The translations under genes were made by a program, and so were the position numbers. The notes beneath the pieces were generated by a model. The model did not search any database and was not told where the DNA came from. It saw only the letters and a program-made list of their open reading frames with translations. Shown piece after piece: positions 1-6,856 of a stretch of 16,180 nt of DNA (the first letter of the stretch is position 1; every line of letters begins with the position of its first letter). The DNA comes from an uncultured Eubacterium sp. (GTDB taxonomy: Bacteria > Bacillota_A > Clostridia > Lachnospirales > Lachnospiraceae). The stretch is from NCBI GenBank assembly GCA_948468465.1, contig CAOKJJ010000111.1, forward strand, positions 1 to 16,180, written 5' to 3'.

Positions 1-497
1 TGTATCAAATTGTGGTACGCAAGCCAGATCGGATATCCGAGAAAAACAATCTCGTACTGCTCCATATTTTCCACGCTGCCAGAGATAGACGGGCGCGCAT
101 CCGGATCATTCATTTCCAGGGAAGAGCGGCTCTGGTCATTGCCATAATCCAGATCCCCGTCTGTATAAGGCTCCTGGGGCGTGATCTCATAAAGGTCGGC
201 TCCCATAGCATCCGCCGCATATTCCGCCAGGGCTTTTGTCGTCCCTGTCGCGGAAAAATACGCCACCAAAATCTTTGCGTCGCCTTCAGGTTCCGCACCG
301 CCCTCTCCATCCGCCTTTTCTTCTTCGGAAGACGGGACAGACGGATCCTCCTGCCCCGCATCCTGCTCCCTGTCCGTCTGGGAAACAGCCGGTTCTGCGG
401 TGCTATCTGCACCATTAGCACCATCGTTTTGGCTTCCGCAGGCAGTCAAAGCGAAAAGCAGAGAGAAAATACAGAACATTGATAAAATCTTTTTCAT
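1..497 (-). CDS. Flavodoxin-like lipoprotein, N-terminal part (runs off left edge)
   Basis: Membrane-anchored flavodoxin-type protein, probably an FMN-dependent electron carrier or quinone/disulfide-type reductase outside the membrane. Visible: the start codon at 497 sits behind GAGGAGG. A signal peptide (residues 1-19) ends in the lipobox LTAC with the lipidated Cys at residue 20. A low-complexity acidic linker follows (about 21-74), then a flavodoxin fold beginning ILVAYFSATGTTK, in which residues 81-88 form the FMN phosphate-binding loop. A second family signature, FLGYPIWLAYHN, lies just before the window edge. About 165 codons are present and the C-terminus is missing. It is the last visible gene of a leftward redox cluster, 62 nt after the broken dehydrogenase. 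Fold assignment is firm; the physiological substrate is not known. Confidence 0.85.
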   Translation of the reverse strand, partial: MKKILSMFCIFSLLFALTACGSQNDGANGADSTAEPAVSQTDREQDAGQEDPSVPSSEEEKADGEGGAEPEGDAKILVAYFSATGTTKALAEYAADAMGADLYEITPQEPYTDGDLDYGNDQSRSSLEMNDPDARPSISGSVENMEQYEIVFLGYPIWLAYHNLI

Positions 498-559
498 TTG
501 AAAACCTCCTCATCTCTCATGATCACCGGTATTGGCCGGCCGTCCATAAACACAGTCCC

Positions 560-1607
560 TCATGGCCTCACGACTATTTTGACAACCGGGTCCGTCTTTG
601 AAGTAAGCCGCTCAAACGCCTGCTGAAGGTCATCCAGCTTCATCACATCCGTCACATATTTATCCGCATCGATCATCCCGCTGGCGATCAGGTCAATAGT
701 CTCCTCAAATTCTTTTCTCGTGCAGGATACGCTTCCGATAAACTTGATCTCATGAAGAACAATCTTGTTGAGCGACATTTTGATCGTAGGGTCAATGGAA
801 TTGCCTACCGTCACGATCGTCCCACCCGGTTTTACAGCATCAATCGCCGCCGCAACAGACTCTTCCGTACCCACACATTCAAACACCACATCAAAACCGC
901 CTACGGCTTCACTCATTTTAATTCCGGCATCCGGAACGCTGCTGTCAAAATAAGCGTCGAAGTCGCCAATCTTCTTCGCAAGTTCTAGTTTGCGGTCATT
1001 TCTTTTTGCCATCGCCAGATAGGAAGCCCCCGCCTTTTTTGCCAGACCGCCCGTAAGCTGGCCGATGATGCCGCTGCCCACAACAAGCACTTTATCATGG
1101 AGCTTCATGTTTGATTCCTTTACCGCATGATACGCAACCATAAGCGGGTCGATCAGGCCCGCGGCCGTATCGGAGACTGTATCCGGTAATTTATAGGCAT
1201 TCCCCGACTTCCAGACAAATTTTTCCGCATAGCCCCCGTTCCTCACAAACCCAATGTAATTCTGGCCGTTTTACCTCCCGGCAGAGCTGCTCTTTTCCCG
1301 CAAGGCACATATCACACTTACCACAGTACATATTCGCCCAATATACAACCCTGTCCCCGATCTTGAAGCCGCTGTCCCCCGGATCCGTAACAACGCCGCA
1401 GAACTCATGCCCCATCACAAAATCTTCCGTCAGTTCCGGATTCCATCCCTTTCCGGTCTTCCACATATGTATATCGCTTCCGCATACGCCAATGGCCGAT
1501 ACATCGATCTCCATCTCCCCCGGCCCTACTTCCGGAACCGGAAGCTCCTTGATTTCAATCTGTTTCGGCCCCGCCAAAACAGCCGCTTTCATCATTTTCC
1601 TGCTCAT
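560..1607 (-). pseudogene. Zinc-dependent alcohol/polyol dehydrogenase (MDR family), frameshifted
   Basis: Medium-chain dehydrogenase of the threonine/sorbitol dehydrogenase type, which oxidises a secondary alcohol with NAD(P). The chosen start at 1607 has GGAGG 8 nt upstream; an ATG at 1622 would place that site inside the gene. The first part carries the catalytic zinc Cys (GVCGSDIH), the GHEFCG histidine, and the four-Cys structural zinc loop CGKCDMCLAGKEQLC. The second part carries the Rossmann motif VVGSGIIGQL and runs to the stop at 560. The two parts are in different frames. The switch falls near the T4 run at 1269-1272: removing one base there restores a continuous reading ...CREVNGQNYIGFVRNGGYAEKF. 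All other motifs are intact, so this is either a recent inactivation or a sequencing error. It sits 46 nt after the aldo/keto reductase and is probably co-transcribed with it. Confidence 0.85.
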
Positions 1608-1653
1608 TCTATCTGCCTCCAATCTATCTCCTGCTTTTTATTCCGTTCATACA

Positions 1654-2748
1654 TTACTGCCCGAAATAATCCTTTATTTCGTCCATCCGTTCCATCTGCG
1701 CCACCTTGAACGGACACCTGCTATTGCAATGCCCACAACGGATGCAGTCAGACGCCTTTTTCTCCAGCGTCATATAATGCTCCGCCGCCATAGGATCGCC
1801 CTGCAGCGCCAGGTCATAATATTTATTGATCAGGCCGATATCAAGCCCCGCCGGGCATGGGTGGCAATGCTTACAATATACGCATTTCCCAATGGATTCA
1901 TCCGGCGTCATGGAGCTGATGGCCGAATAATCCCGCTCCTCATCCGTCCTGTCAAAGTAGGCCAGGATCTCTTTTAACTCCATAACATTTCCAGGCCCGC
2001 CGAGAACCGTCACCACGCCAGGCTTATCCAGCGCATACTGGATACACTGCGCCGTTGTCAGAGCCTGATGGAACGGGGACTTTTTCGCATCAAGAAGCTG
2101 CCCTGCATTAAAAGGCTTCATGACCGAAATTCCGACGCCCTCCTTCTCACAGCGGCGGTAGAGCCTCTGCCTTTCCCCATCGCTCCCGATCGCATAATCC
2201 CCCTGCCCATAATCATACATAGGATTGATGGAAAACATCATCATATCAAGGATATTTTTATCCAGCACCCTATTCGCCAGCGCAGGCGTATGGGTGGAAA
2301 GGCCGATATGCTTTACAACCCCCTGTGCTTTCATATCCATGAGATATTCCAGCACACCGCCCTTTTCATAAGCGTTCAGGTCTGCCTCTTCATCCAGGCA
2401 ATGGATAAACCCAAAATCTATATAATCCGTTTTCAGATTCTTAAGCTGCCAGTCAATCGACCTTTTCACCTTATTCAGGTCCGTTGTCCAGCCATAACCG
2501 CCTGTTGTATAATCCGCCCCGAAATGCACCTGCAGCATGGCTTCTTTTCTGCGTCCTTCCAGGGCTTTTCCATAGGCCGGGAAAACAGCCGCGTGGCCCG
2601 CCGCCAAGTCAAAATAATTGATCCCCGCATCCAACGCAGACCGTACCGTCTCAATAATGTCTTTTTCGGGGCGCTCCCCGATCACAGAAGATCCCATGCC
2701 AATGATACTGATCTGTTCCTCGCCATGAGGCAATTTACGGTATTCCAT
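1654..2748 (-). CDS. Aldo/keto reductase with C-terminal 2x[4Fe-4S] ferredoxin domain
   Basis: A 364-residue oxidoreductase combining an AKR TIM barrel (about 1-285) with a ferredoxin-like tail. Cluster I is C289, C292, C295 and C298 followed by Pro (CVYCKHCHPCP); cluster II is C335, C338, C341 and C345 followed by Pro (CIRCGHCNSRCP). In the barrel, the AKR Asp (D47, YFDLA) and His (H116, DFGFIHC) are recognisable. The position usually held by the catalytic Tyr reads as His (H52), and the usual Lys strand reads LQVHFG, so the classical tetrad is not complete. As I recall it, this is typical of the Fe-S subfamily of clostridial AKRs. The barrel may therefore use another reductant or act on another substrate, and the clusters could pass electrons to or from ferredoxin or flavodoxin. 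It is first in the leftward operon with the dehydrogenase and flavodoxin. The RBS is weak (AAAGGCGG). Confidence 0.9.
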   Translation of the reverse strand: MEYRKLPHGEEQISIIGMGSSVIGERPEKDIIETVRSALDAGINYFDLAAGHAAVFPAYGKALEGRRKEAMLQVHFGADYTTGGYGWTTDLNKVKRSIDWQLKNLKTDYIDFGFIHCLDEEADLNAYEKGGVLEYLMDMKAQGVVKHIGLSTHTPALANRVLDKNILDMMMFSINPMYDYGQGDYAIGSDGERQRLYRRCEKEGVGISVMKPFNAGQLLDAKKSPFHQALTTAQCIQYALDKPGVVTVLGGPGNVMELKEILAYFDRTDEERDYSAISSMTPDESIGKCVYCKHCHPCPAGLDIGLINKYYDLALQGDPMAAEHYMTLEKKASDCIRCGHCNSRCPFKVAQMERMDEIKDYFGQ

Positions 2749-2800
2749 AGCATCCGCCGCCTTTCTTATGCCATCGCTTTATGAAGGACTTCCCTCAATC

Positions 2801-2850
2801 ACAAACAAAAAGAAAAGGCATCTAACGGTATCCAATATCGTCAAATGCCT
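2801..2850 (-). terminator. Hairpin plus T-tract upstream of the aldo/keto reductase
   Basis: Two 15-nt arms (2816-2830 and 2836-2850) pair around a 5-nt loop. Read on the minus strand they have two G-U wobbles and one mismatch. The downstream arm is followed by TTTTCTTTTTG (2801-2815). This is a good intrinsic terminator shape for minus-strand transcription. It lies only about 50 nt before the reductase start, so it could end the decayed upstream gene or act as a leader attenuator of the redox operon. Confidence 0.5.
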
Positions 2851-2869
2851 TTATTTCAGCGGTTTTGCG

Positions 2870-2897
2870 GTTATTCTGTCTTTGCCCTTTGTATCAA
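2870..2897 (-). promoter_or_regulatory. Possible promoter of the redox operon
   Basis: On the minus strand TTGATA (2892-2897) and AATAAC (2870-2875) are separated by 16 nt. Transcription from here would run through the hairpin at 2801-2850 before reaching the aldo/keto reductase. The -10 match is only 4 of 6, so this is a weak call. Confidence 0.25.
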
Positions 2898-3074
2898 TTA
2901 AGCGATTTTCATTTCATCTGAAAAAGGATGAATCCGTTCGAACCGGACATGACTGGCTGCAATCTTTTCAAAAATCTCCTTCACTGTCACCGCCTCTATA
3001 TTCGTTTCTCTCATCCAGTTTTTCATAAGTGCCGAAACATCCTGCGAATCTGGAGGATAAGTACGTTTATTATA
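2898..3074 (-). pseudogene. Remnant of a Fic-domain protein (AMP/nucleotidyl transferase family)
   Basis: A 59-codon open stretch on the minus strand between two stop codons, with no start, reads like the core of a Fic domain. It begins YPPDSQDVSALMKNWM and continues VKEIFEKIAASHVRFE, then RIHPFSDEM. In intact Fic proteins HPFxDGNGRxxR is the catalytic motif. Here the frame goes from HPFSD to EMKIA-stop, exactly where GNGR should be. In the neighbouring frame NENRLIDTK can be read, which suggests small deletions through the glycine-rich loop. The piece is therefore a non-functional fossil. The DNA around it is more AT-rich than the neighbouring genes. Confidence 0.65.
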
Positions 3075-3179
3075 CTATTTCACATCATTAAAGACAATAA
3101 ATAATTTCATCTTCTCCCGCAGGACTCCCATCAAAAATAACAATCCAACTCCAATGATTAACAACATTCCATTCATTAT

Positions 3180-3208
3180 TTGATTTATCAATAAATCCAT
3201 GTTATCAT
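3180..3208 (+). promoter_or_regulatory. Likely promoter of the desulfurase-LysR operon, with LysR-type box
   Basis: TTGATT (3180-3185), a 17-nt spacer, and TATCAT (3203-3208) with an extended -10 TG (TGTTATCAT). The dyad ATAA-N7-TTAT at 3191-3205 contains a T-N11-A core typical of LysR-family sites and overlaps the -10, which would fit autoregulation by the downstream LysR. The implied leader is about 140 nt, in which I see no further recognisable element. Confidence 0.45.
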
Positions 3209-3356
3209 ATGAAAAATACACTAAAACGATCAAACACCTGTCACCTTTAAAGCAACCCTCTCACAATTTGGCTGCAATCTGCAGTAAACAGTCTCTCAGA
3301 CACCGAATGAGAGGAAGGGAGAGGCCGCCCCATATCTAATAAAGGAGCATTATAGT

Positions 3357-4505
3357 ATGAAAGAAATCTATTTTGACAATGCCAGCACCACCTTCCCGAA
3401 GCCGCGTGCTGTCGCAGACACGATCTACCGCTTTTTAACCGAAGAAGGCAGCAACATCAACCGCGGCGGCTACAAAAAATCTTACCGGACAGCGGAAATT
3501 GTATATGAAACAAGAGAACTGCTGTGCACACTGTTTGGCGGTATGGACTGTAAGAATGTTGTATTTACGAAAAATGCGACAGAAAGCCTGAATATCCTTC
3601 TCAAAGGGTTTTTACGTCCCGGCGACCATGTGCTTGTATCGTCGATGGAACATAATGCCGTGATGCGTCCCCTGGTACAGCTTGCACAGCACGGCGTTTC
3701 TTTTTCGCGGATTCCGTGCACCGGGGACGGGCAGCTTAAGTGTGACAGCATGGAACGGCTGCTGACGCCCAGGACGCGGGCTGTCGTTCTGACGCATGCA
3801 AGCAATGTATGCGGCACGCTGCTGCCCCTTGAGGAAGTCGGAGCGTTTTGTAAAAGAAATAAACTTCGTTTTTTTGTAGATTCTGCACAGACTGCAGGCG
3901 TATGGCCGATCCATATGGAAGAGATGCAGATTGACGCGCTCGCGTTTACCGGGCACAAAGGACTGTTAGGGCCGCAGGGCATTGGTGGTTTTCTGCTCCG
4001 GGAAGATCTGATCTGCCAGATCGAACCTCTGCTTTCCGGCGGTACCGGAAGTATGAGCCACACGGAAGATGTGCCTGCTTTTATGCCGGACAGATTCGAA
4101 CCGGGCACGATGAACCTGCCTGGCATTGTTGGCCTTTATGCGGCTTTGCTTTGGATCAAAGATACCGGGATGGATCATATCCGGGCACATGAGCTGGCTC
4201 TGACAGAACGGTTTTTGACAGGCACGCAAAGCATTAAAAATCTGCGCGTTATTGGAAAACAAGATATGGAACACCGCACAGGTGTTGTATCTGTGCAGAC
4301 GACAGCAAAAGATCTGTCACAGGCGGCCTTTGAACTGGATGAAATGTATGGCATTATGACGCGCAGCGGACTGCACTGCGCACCATTCGCACACAAGACA
4401 CTTGGCACGTTTCCTGTCGGAACCATCCGCTTTTCTTTTGGATGGTGGAACACAGAGCAGGAAGTGGATACCGCATTGGAAGCGCTGGCCGCAATTACAA
4501 CATAA
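3357..4505 (+). CDS. Cysteine desulfurase family protein (class V aminotransferase, PLP-dependent)
   Basis: A NifS/SufS-type enzyme of 382 residues that would take sulfur (or selenium from selenocysteine) from the amino acid as an enzyme persulfide or selenide. Visible: the N-terminal [12 protein letters not shown]99 in SSMEHNAV; D175 and Q178 in FVDSAQTAG; the PLP Lys K201 in [11 protein letters not shown]; the catalytic Cys C341 in RSGLHCAP; and R358 in [11 protein letters not shown]. The [15 protein letters not shown] ending is characteristic of the subgroup typified by Enterococcus EF2568 (from memory). That subgroup is often found with selenium-dependent molybdenum hydroxylase genes rather than Isc/Suf scaffolds. 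AAAGGAG lies 9 nt before the ATG. The gene is followed after 10 nt by a LysR gene, with no iscU/sufU nearby. All key residues are present, so the family call is firm; the acceptor is unknown. Confidence 0.92.
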   Translation: MKEIYFDNASTTFPKPRAVADTIYRFLTEEGSNINRGGYKKSYRTAEIVYETRELLCTLFGGMDCKNVVFTKNATESLNILLKGFLRPGDHVLVSSMEHNAVMRPLVQLAQHGVSFSRIPCTGDGQLKCDSMERLLTPRTRAVVLTHASNVCGTLLPLEEVGAFCKRNKLRFFVDSAQTAGVWPIHMEEMQIDALAFTGHKGLLGPQGIGGFLLREDLICQIEPLLSGGTGSMSHTEDVPAFMPDRFEPGTMNLPGIVGLYAALLWIKDTGMDHIRAHELALTERFLTGTQSIKNLRVIGKQDMEHRTGVVSVQTTAKDLSQAAFELDEMYGIMTRSGLHCAPFAHKTLGTFPVGTIRFSFGWWNTEQEVDTALEALAAITT

Positions 4506-4515
4506 GGTGACGATG

Positions 4516-5421
4516 ATGGAATTTAAACAATTGAAATCTTTTGCCGCAGTCGTAGAATACAAAAGCTTTACAAAAGCGGCGGAAAAGCTTTTTTTATCCC
4601 AGCCTTCTGTCAGCACACATATACAGAAACTGGAAGAGGAACTGCACTCCAGGCTTATCATCCGCACAACCAAAAGCATTGAGATAACGCCGCGCGGCCT
4701 GGAACTGTATGACTGTGCATGTGAGATCATGAAACGCTGGGAAAACCTGTTAAAGCATTGGGATAATGAAACGAAAAATATCATCCGCCTAGGCGCTTCG
4801 ACAATCCCCTCCACTTATATTTTGCCGGAGCTGCTTCCGGCTTATGGAACCGCGCATCCCGGCACCTACTTTTCCATACACCAAAGCAACAGCCAGGATA
4901 TTATCCGTAAGCTGCTGCAAGGTGACTTTGATATTGGACTGATCGGCATGCATGCTGACAGCAGCGCCCTGCACTGTATCCCCTTTTATGAAGACCGCAT
5001 GGTAATGATCACGCCGGTAAATGATTATTTCCTCTCTTTCAAACAGCAGCCTTTTCCGCTGGAAATGCTTTTGCGTTCTCCTGTTATTTTGCGTGAAAAG
5101 CAAAGCGGCAGCAAAAAAAGCGCCGAACGCTTTTTGGAAAGCATGCACATCCGTGAGGAAGACCTGCAGGTAGCAGCCCGCATCAACGACCAGGAAGCCA
5201 TTAAAAACCTGGTAGCCCAGGGGCTTGGCATATCCATCCTGTCGGAACGGGCAGCCAGAAATTTTGTAGATGAAAAACGTGTGCTGCTGTTTGAACTTCC
5301 AAAAAACTCCTCCAGACGCAGCCTGTATGTCATCTATCCAAAAAACTATATTCCAAGTCCCTACCTGCAGGATTTTATCTCTTATGTTTTACGATTTTAT
5401 GAAGAAACTGTATGCAAATAA
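4516..5421 (+). CDS. LysR-family transcriptional regulator
   Basis: A 301-residue LTTR. An N-terminal winged helix-turn-helix (about 1-60, MEFKQLKSFAAVVEY then FTKAAEKLFLSQPSVSTHI) is followed by a linker helix and a periplasmic-binding-type effector domain (about 90-295, beginning IRLGASTIPSTYILPELLP). Start: the frame is open upstream into the desulfurase gene, but ATG 4516 (or 4513) is preceded by AAGGTGA at 4504-4510 and gives the usual LTTR N-terminus. Only 10 nt separate it from the desulfurase stop, so the two are co-transcribed. The effector-domain opening resembles regulators annotated as selenium-metabolism associated (recalled, not searched). It probably regulates its own operon and related sulfur/selenium genes, possibly through the dyad at 3191-3205. 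Confidence 0.92.
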   Translation: MEFKQLKSFAAVVEYKSFTKAAEKLFLSQPSVSTHIQKLEEELHSRLIIRTTKSIEITPRGLELYDCACEIMKRWENLLKHWDNETKNIIRLGASTIPSTYILPELLPAYGTAHPGTYFSIHQSNSQDIIRKLLQGDFDIGLIGMHADSSALHCIPFYEDRMVMITPVNDYFLSFKQQPFPLEMLLRSPVILREKQSGSKKSAERFLESMHIREEDLQVAARINDQEAIKNLVAQGLGISILSERAARNFVDEKRVLLFELPKNSSRRSLYVIYPKNYIPSPYLQDFISYVLRFYEETVCK

Positions 5422-5456
5422 CGGAACCCCTTTGCTTGTCTTTTTCTCCGACAGCA

Positions 5457-5506
5457 CTGTTCGAAAATCAGTTACCTAGCCCGCTATGCGCCTGATTTTT
5501 GAACAG
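5457..5506. terminator. Long inverted repeat between convergent genes
   Basis: CTGTTCGAAAATCAG (5457-5471) and CTGATTTTTGAACAG (5492-5506) pair at 14 of 15 positions around a 20-nt loop. They lie between the LysR stop (5421) and the HAD stop (5520), where a bidirectional terminator is expected. There is no clean U-tract directly after the stem on either strand, so termination is inferred from position. Confidence 0.45.
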
Positions 5507-5519
5507 CACTCCCAAAGAA

Positions 5520-6353
5520 TCAAGCTAATTTCATCCTTCGAAACTCATAATAAATCCCATCTTCCCAGACATTCCCGCAGATCATATCCGCAGCCTTTTT
5601 TAATTCTTCACACGCGTTTCCCATCGCTATGCTGGTGCCTGCGGTCTGCATCATCTCATAGTCGTTCATGCTGTCTCCAAACGCGATCGTATCCTTAAGA
5701 TCAGCGCCAAAATAACCGCATACCATCTCCATCCCTCTGCCTTTGTCAATCCCTTTTGGAATAATCTCTCCGTTAAAGCAGGTGCTGCTGTCTGCATAAG
5801 GATGAACCGCGTATACAAACCGGTCGCCCAGACAGGCTTTCGTCTGTTCTATGGATTCCAAATCCCTGCTCGTAAAGCATATTTTATACGCTCCGTTTTT
5901 CGGGTAACGATCATAAGGCTGTATCGCAATCCCCGCTTCAATCTCCTTCTGCATCCGAATCAGCTCTGAGTTGGAAGCATCCGCCTGCGCGGTCTGCAGC
6001 AGCTCTTCCATCTGAGGGTCTGTATAAATGCCGTCCGGCGTTTCAATCCGGCAATACATGCCCTGTGCATGAAAAACATCCAGGCATTCCTGTATGATTG
6101 TCTCCGGAAGAATACTGTCAAACAGCACTCTTCCTTCAACCTCCACATGACTGCCGGCGCTTGCGATCATGCCGTCAAATCCAATGGCCAAAATATCCTG
6201 TCCGATAATCGGCATATTCCTGCCTGTGCATAAAAACACCTTATGTCCATTCGACCGTGCATCACGTATCGCCTGTTTGACACAGACAGATGGCGCTTTC
6301 ATATCATACACCAACGTCCCGTCAATATCCAAAAAAATCAATTTTTTATTCAT
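5520..6353 (-). CDS. Cof-type HAD-superfamily phosphatase
   Basis: A 277-residue HAD hydrolase of subclass IIB, which typically dephosphorylates sugar phosphates or related small phosphoesters in the cytoplasm. Motif I is FLDIDGT with nucleophile D9 and acid/base D11; motif II is the Thr in LCTGR (T43); motif III is K204 in GIDKG; motif IV is GDSMND with D227 and D231. The alpha/beta cap lies between motifs II and III. The start is supported by GAGGAACAGGAT immediately upstream. It is the last gene of the PTS operon, 47 nt after EIIA. That position suggests it removes phosphate from the imported sugar phosphate or from an overflow product. The exact substrate cannot be read from sequence. Confidence 0.9.
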   Translation of the reverse strand: MNKKLIFLDIDGTLVYDMKAPSVCVKQAIRDARSNGHKVFLCTGRNMPIIGQDILAIGFDGMIASAGSHVEVEGRVLFDSILPETIIQECLDVFHAQGMYCRIETPDGIYTDPQMEELLQTAQADASNSELIRMQKEIEAGIAIQPYDRYPKNGAYKICFTSRDLESIEQTKACLGDRFVYAVHPYADSSTCFNGEIIPKGIDKGRGMEMVCGYFGADLKDTIAFGDSMNDYEMMQTAGTSIAMGNACEELKKAADMICGNVWEDGIYYEFRRMKLA

Positions 6354-6400
6354 ATCCTGTTCCTCGGCTTCCTTATCATTACTTCTGGCTGCCTGTTCAT

Positions 6401-6814
6401 CTATTTTTTATGCACAACTGCCGCCACAATATCCGTATCCGCTTTCCCAGGTGCAGACACTTCCAGCCTGCGGTCATCCGAAAGATCCGTAAAAATCATC
6501 GGAATCGCCGTATCATACCCTGCCTTTTCAATCTGCGCCTGGTCAAACGAAATCAAAAGCTGTCCTTTCTTTACCGTATCGCCGTCCTGTACGTGCGCTT
6601 CAAAAAATTTTCCTTTCAGATTCACCGTATCGACACCGATATGTATTAATATTTCCGTACCGCAGCTGCTGGCAAAGCAGACCGCATGTTTTGTATCAAA
6701 TACGCTTAAAATCGTGCCATCCGCCGGTGCATACACATTTCCGGACTCTGGAATGACTGCGATGCCGTCTCCTAATACCTTGCTCGCAAATGTTTCATCC
6801 TTAACCTCTTCCAT
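6401..6814 (-). CDS. PTS EIIA domain (glucose/Crr type), separated from EIIBC by a stop codon
   Basis: A phosphocarrier that takes phosphate from HPr and gives it to the EIIB cysteine. From the ATG at 6814 it is 137 residues, including FASKVLGDGIAVIP, the helper histidine H43 (DTKHAVCF), the phosphorylated H58 (EILIHIGVDTV), and KKGQLLISFD. The frame is open back to the TAG at 6857-6859, and these 14 extra codons also look like real EIIA sequence (AKGRLIPMEEV, the first strand of the fold). Separate initiation at 6814 would rely on AAGGGA 12 nt upstream, a long spacing, and would lose that strand. The gene is in the same frame as EIIBC, so it is best read as the severed C-terminal domain of an EIIBCA protein, expressed by reinitiation, by TAG readthrough, or not at all. 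Confidence 0.85.
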   Translation of the reverse strand: MEEVKDETFASKVLGDGIAVIPESGNVYAPADGTILSVFDTKHAVCFASSCGTEILIHIGVDTVNLKGKFFEAHVQDGDTVKKGQLLISFDQAQIEKAGYDTAIPMIFTDLSDDRRLEVSAPGKADTDIVAAVVHKK

Positions 6815-6856
6815 CGGAATCAGCCGTCCCTTCGCATGTGCAAAAAACTGTTCCTG

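Noticed and set aside
12..482. Plus-strand 156-codon ORF
   Set aside because: Antisense shadow of the flavodoxin lipoprotein gene, whose signal peptide, lipobox and FMN loop are clear on the minus strand.
2068..2784. Plus-strand 238-codon ORF
   Set aside because: Antisense to the aldo/keto reductase, with His/Ile/Arg-biased composition and no domain.
2768..3028. Plus-strand 86-codon ORF
   Set aside because: It lies opposite the Fic remnant and the hairpin, lacks an RBS and has low-complexity Ser/Phe composition.
3075..3200. Minus-strand 41-codon ORF with one hydrophobic segment (MDLLINQIMNGMLLIIGVG...), recalling type I toxin peptides
   Set aside because: No ribosome binding site; it overlaps the likely desulfurase promoter, and AT-rich DNA easily gives such ORFs. 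No antisense RNA signal could be supported.
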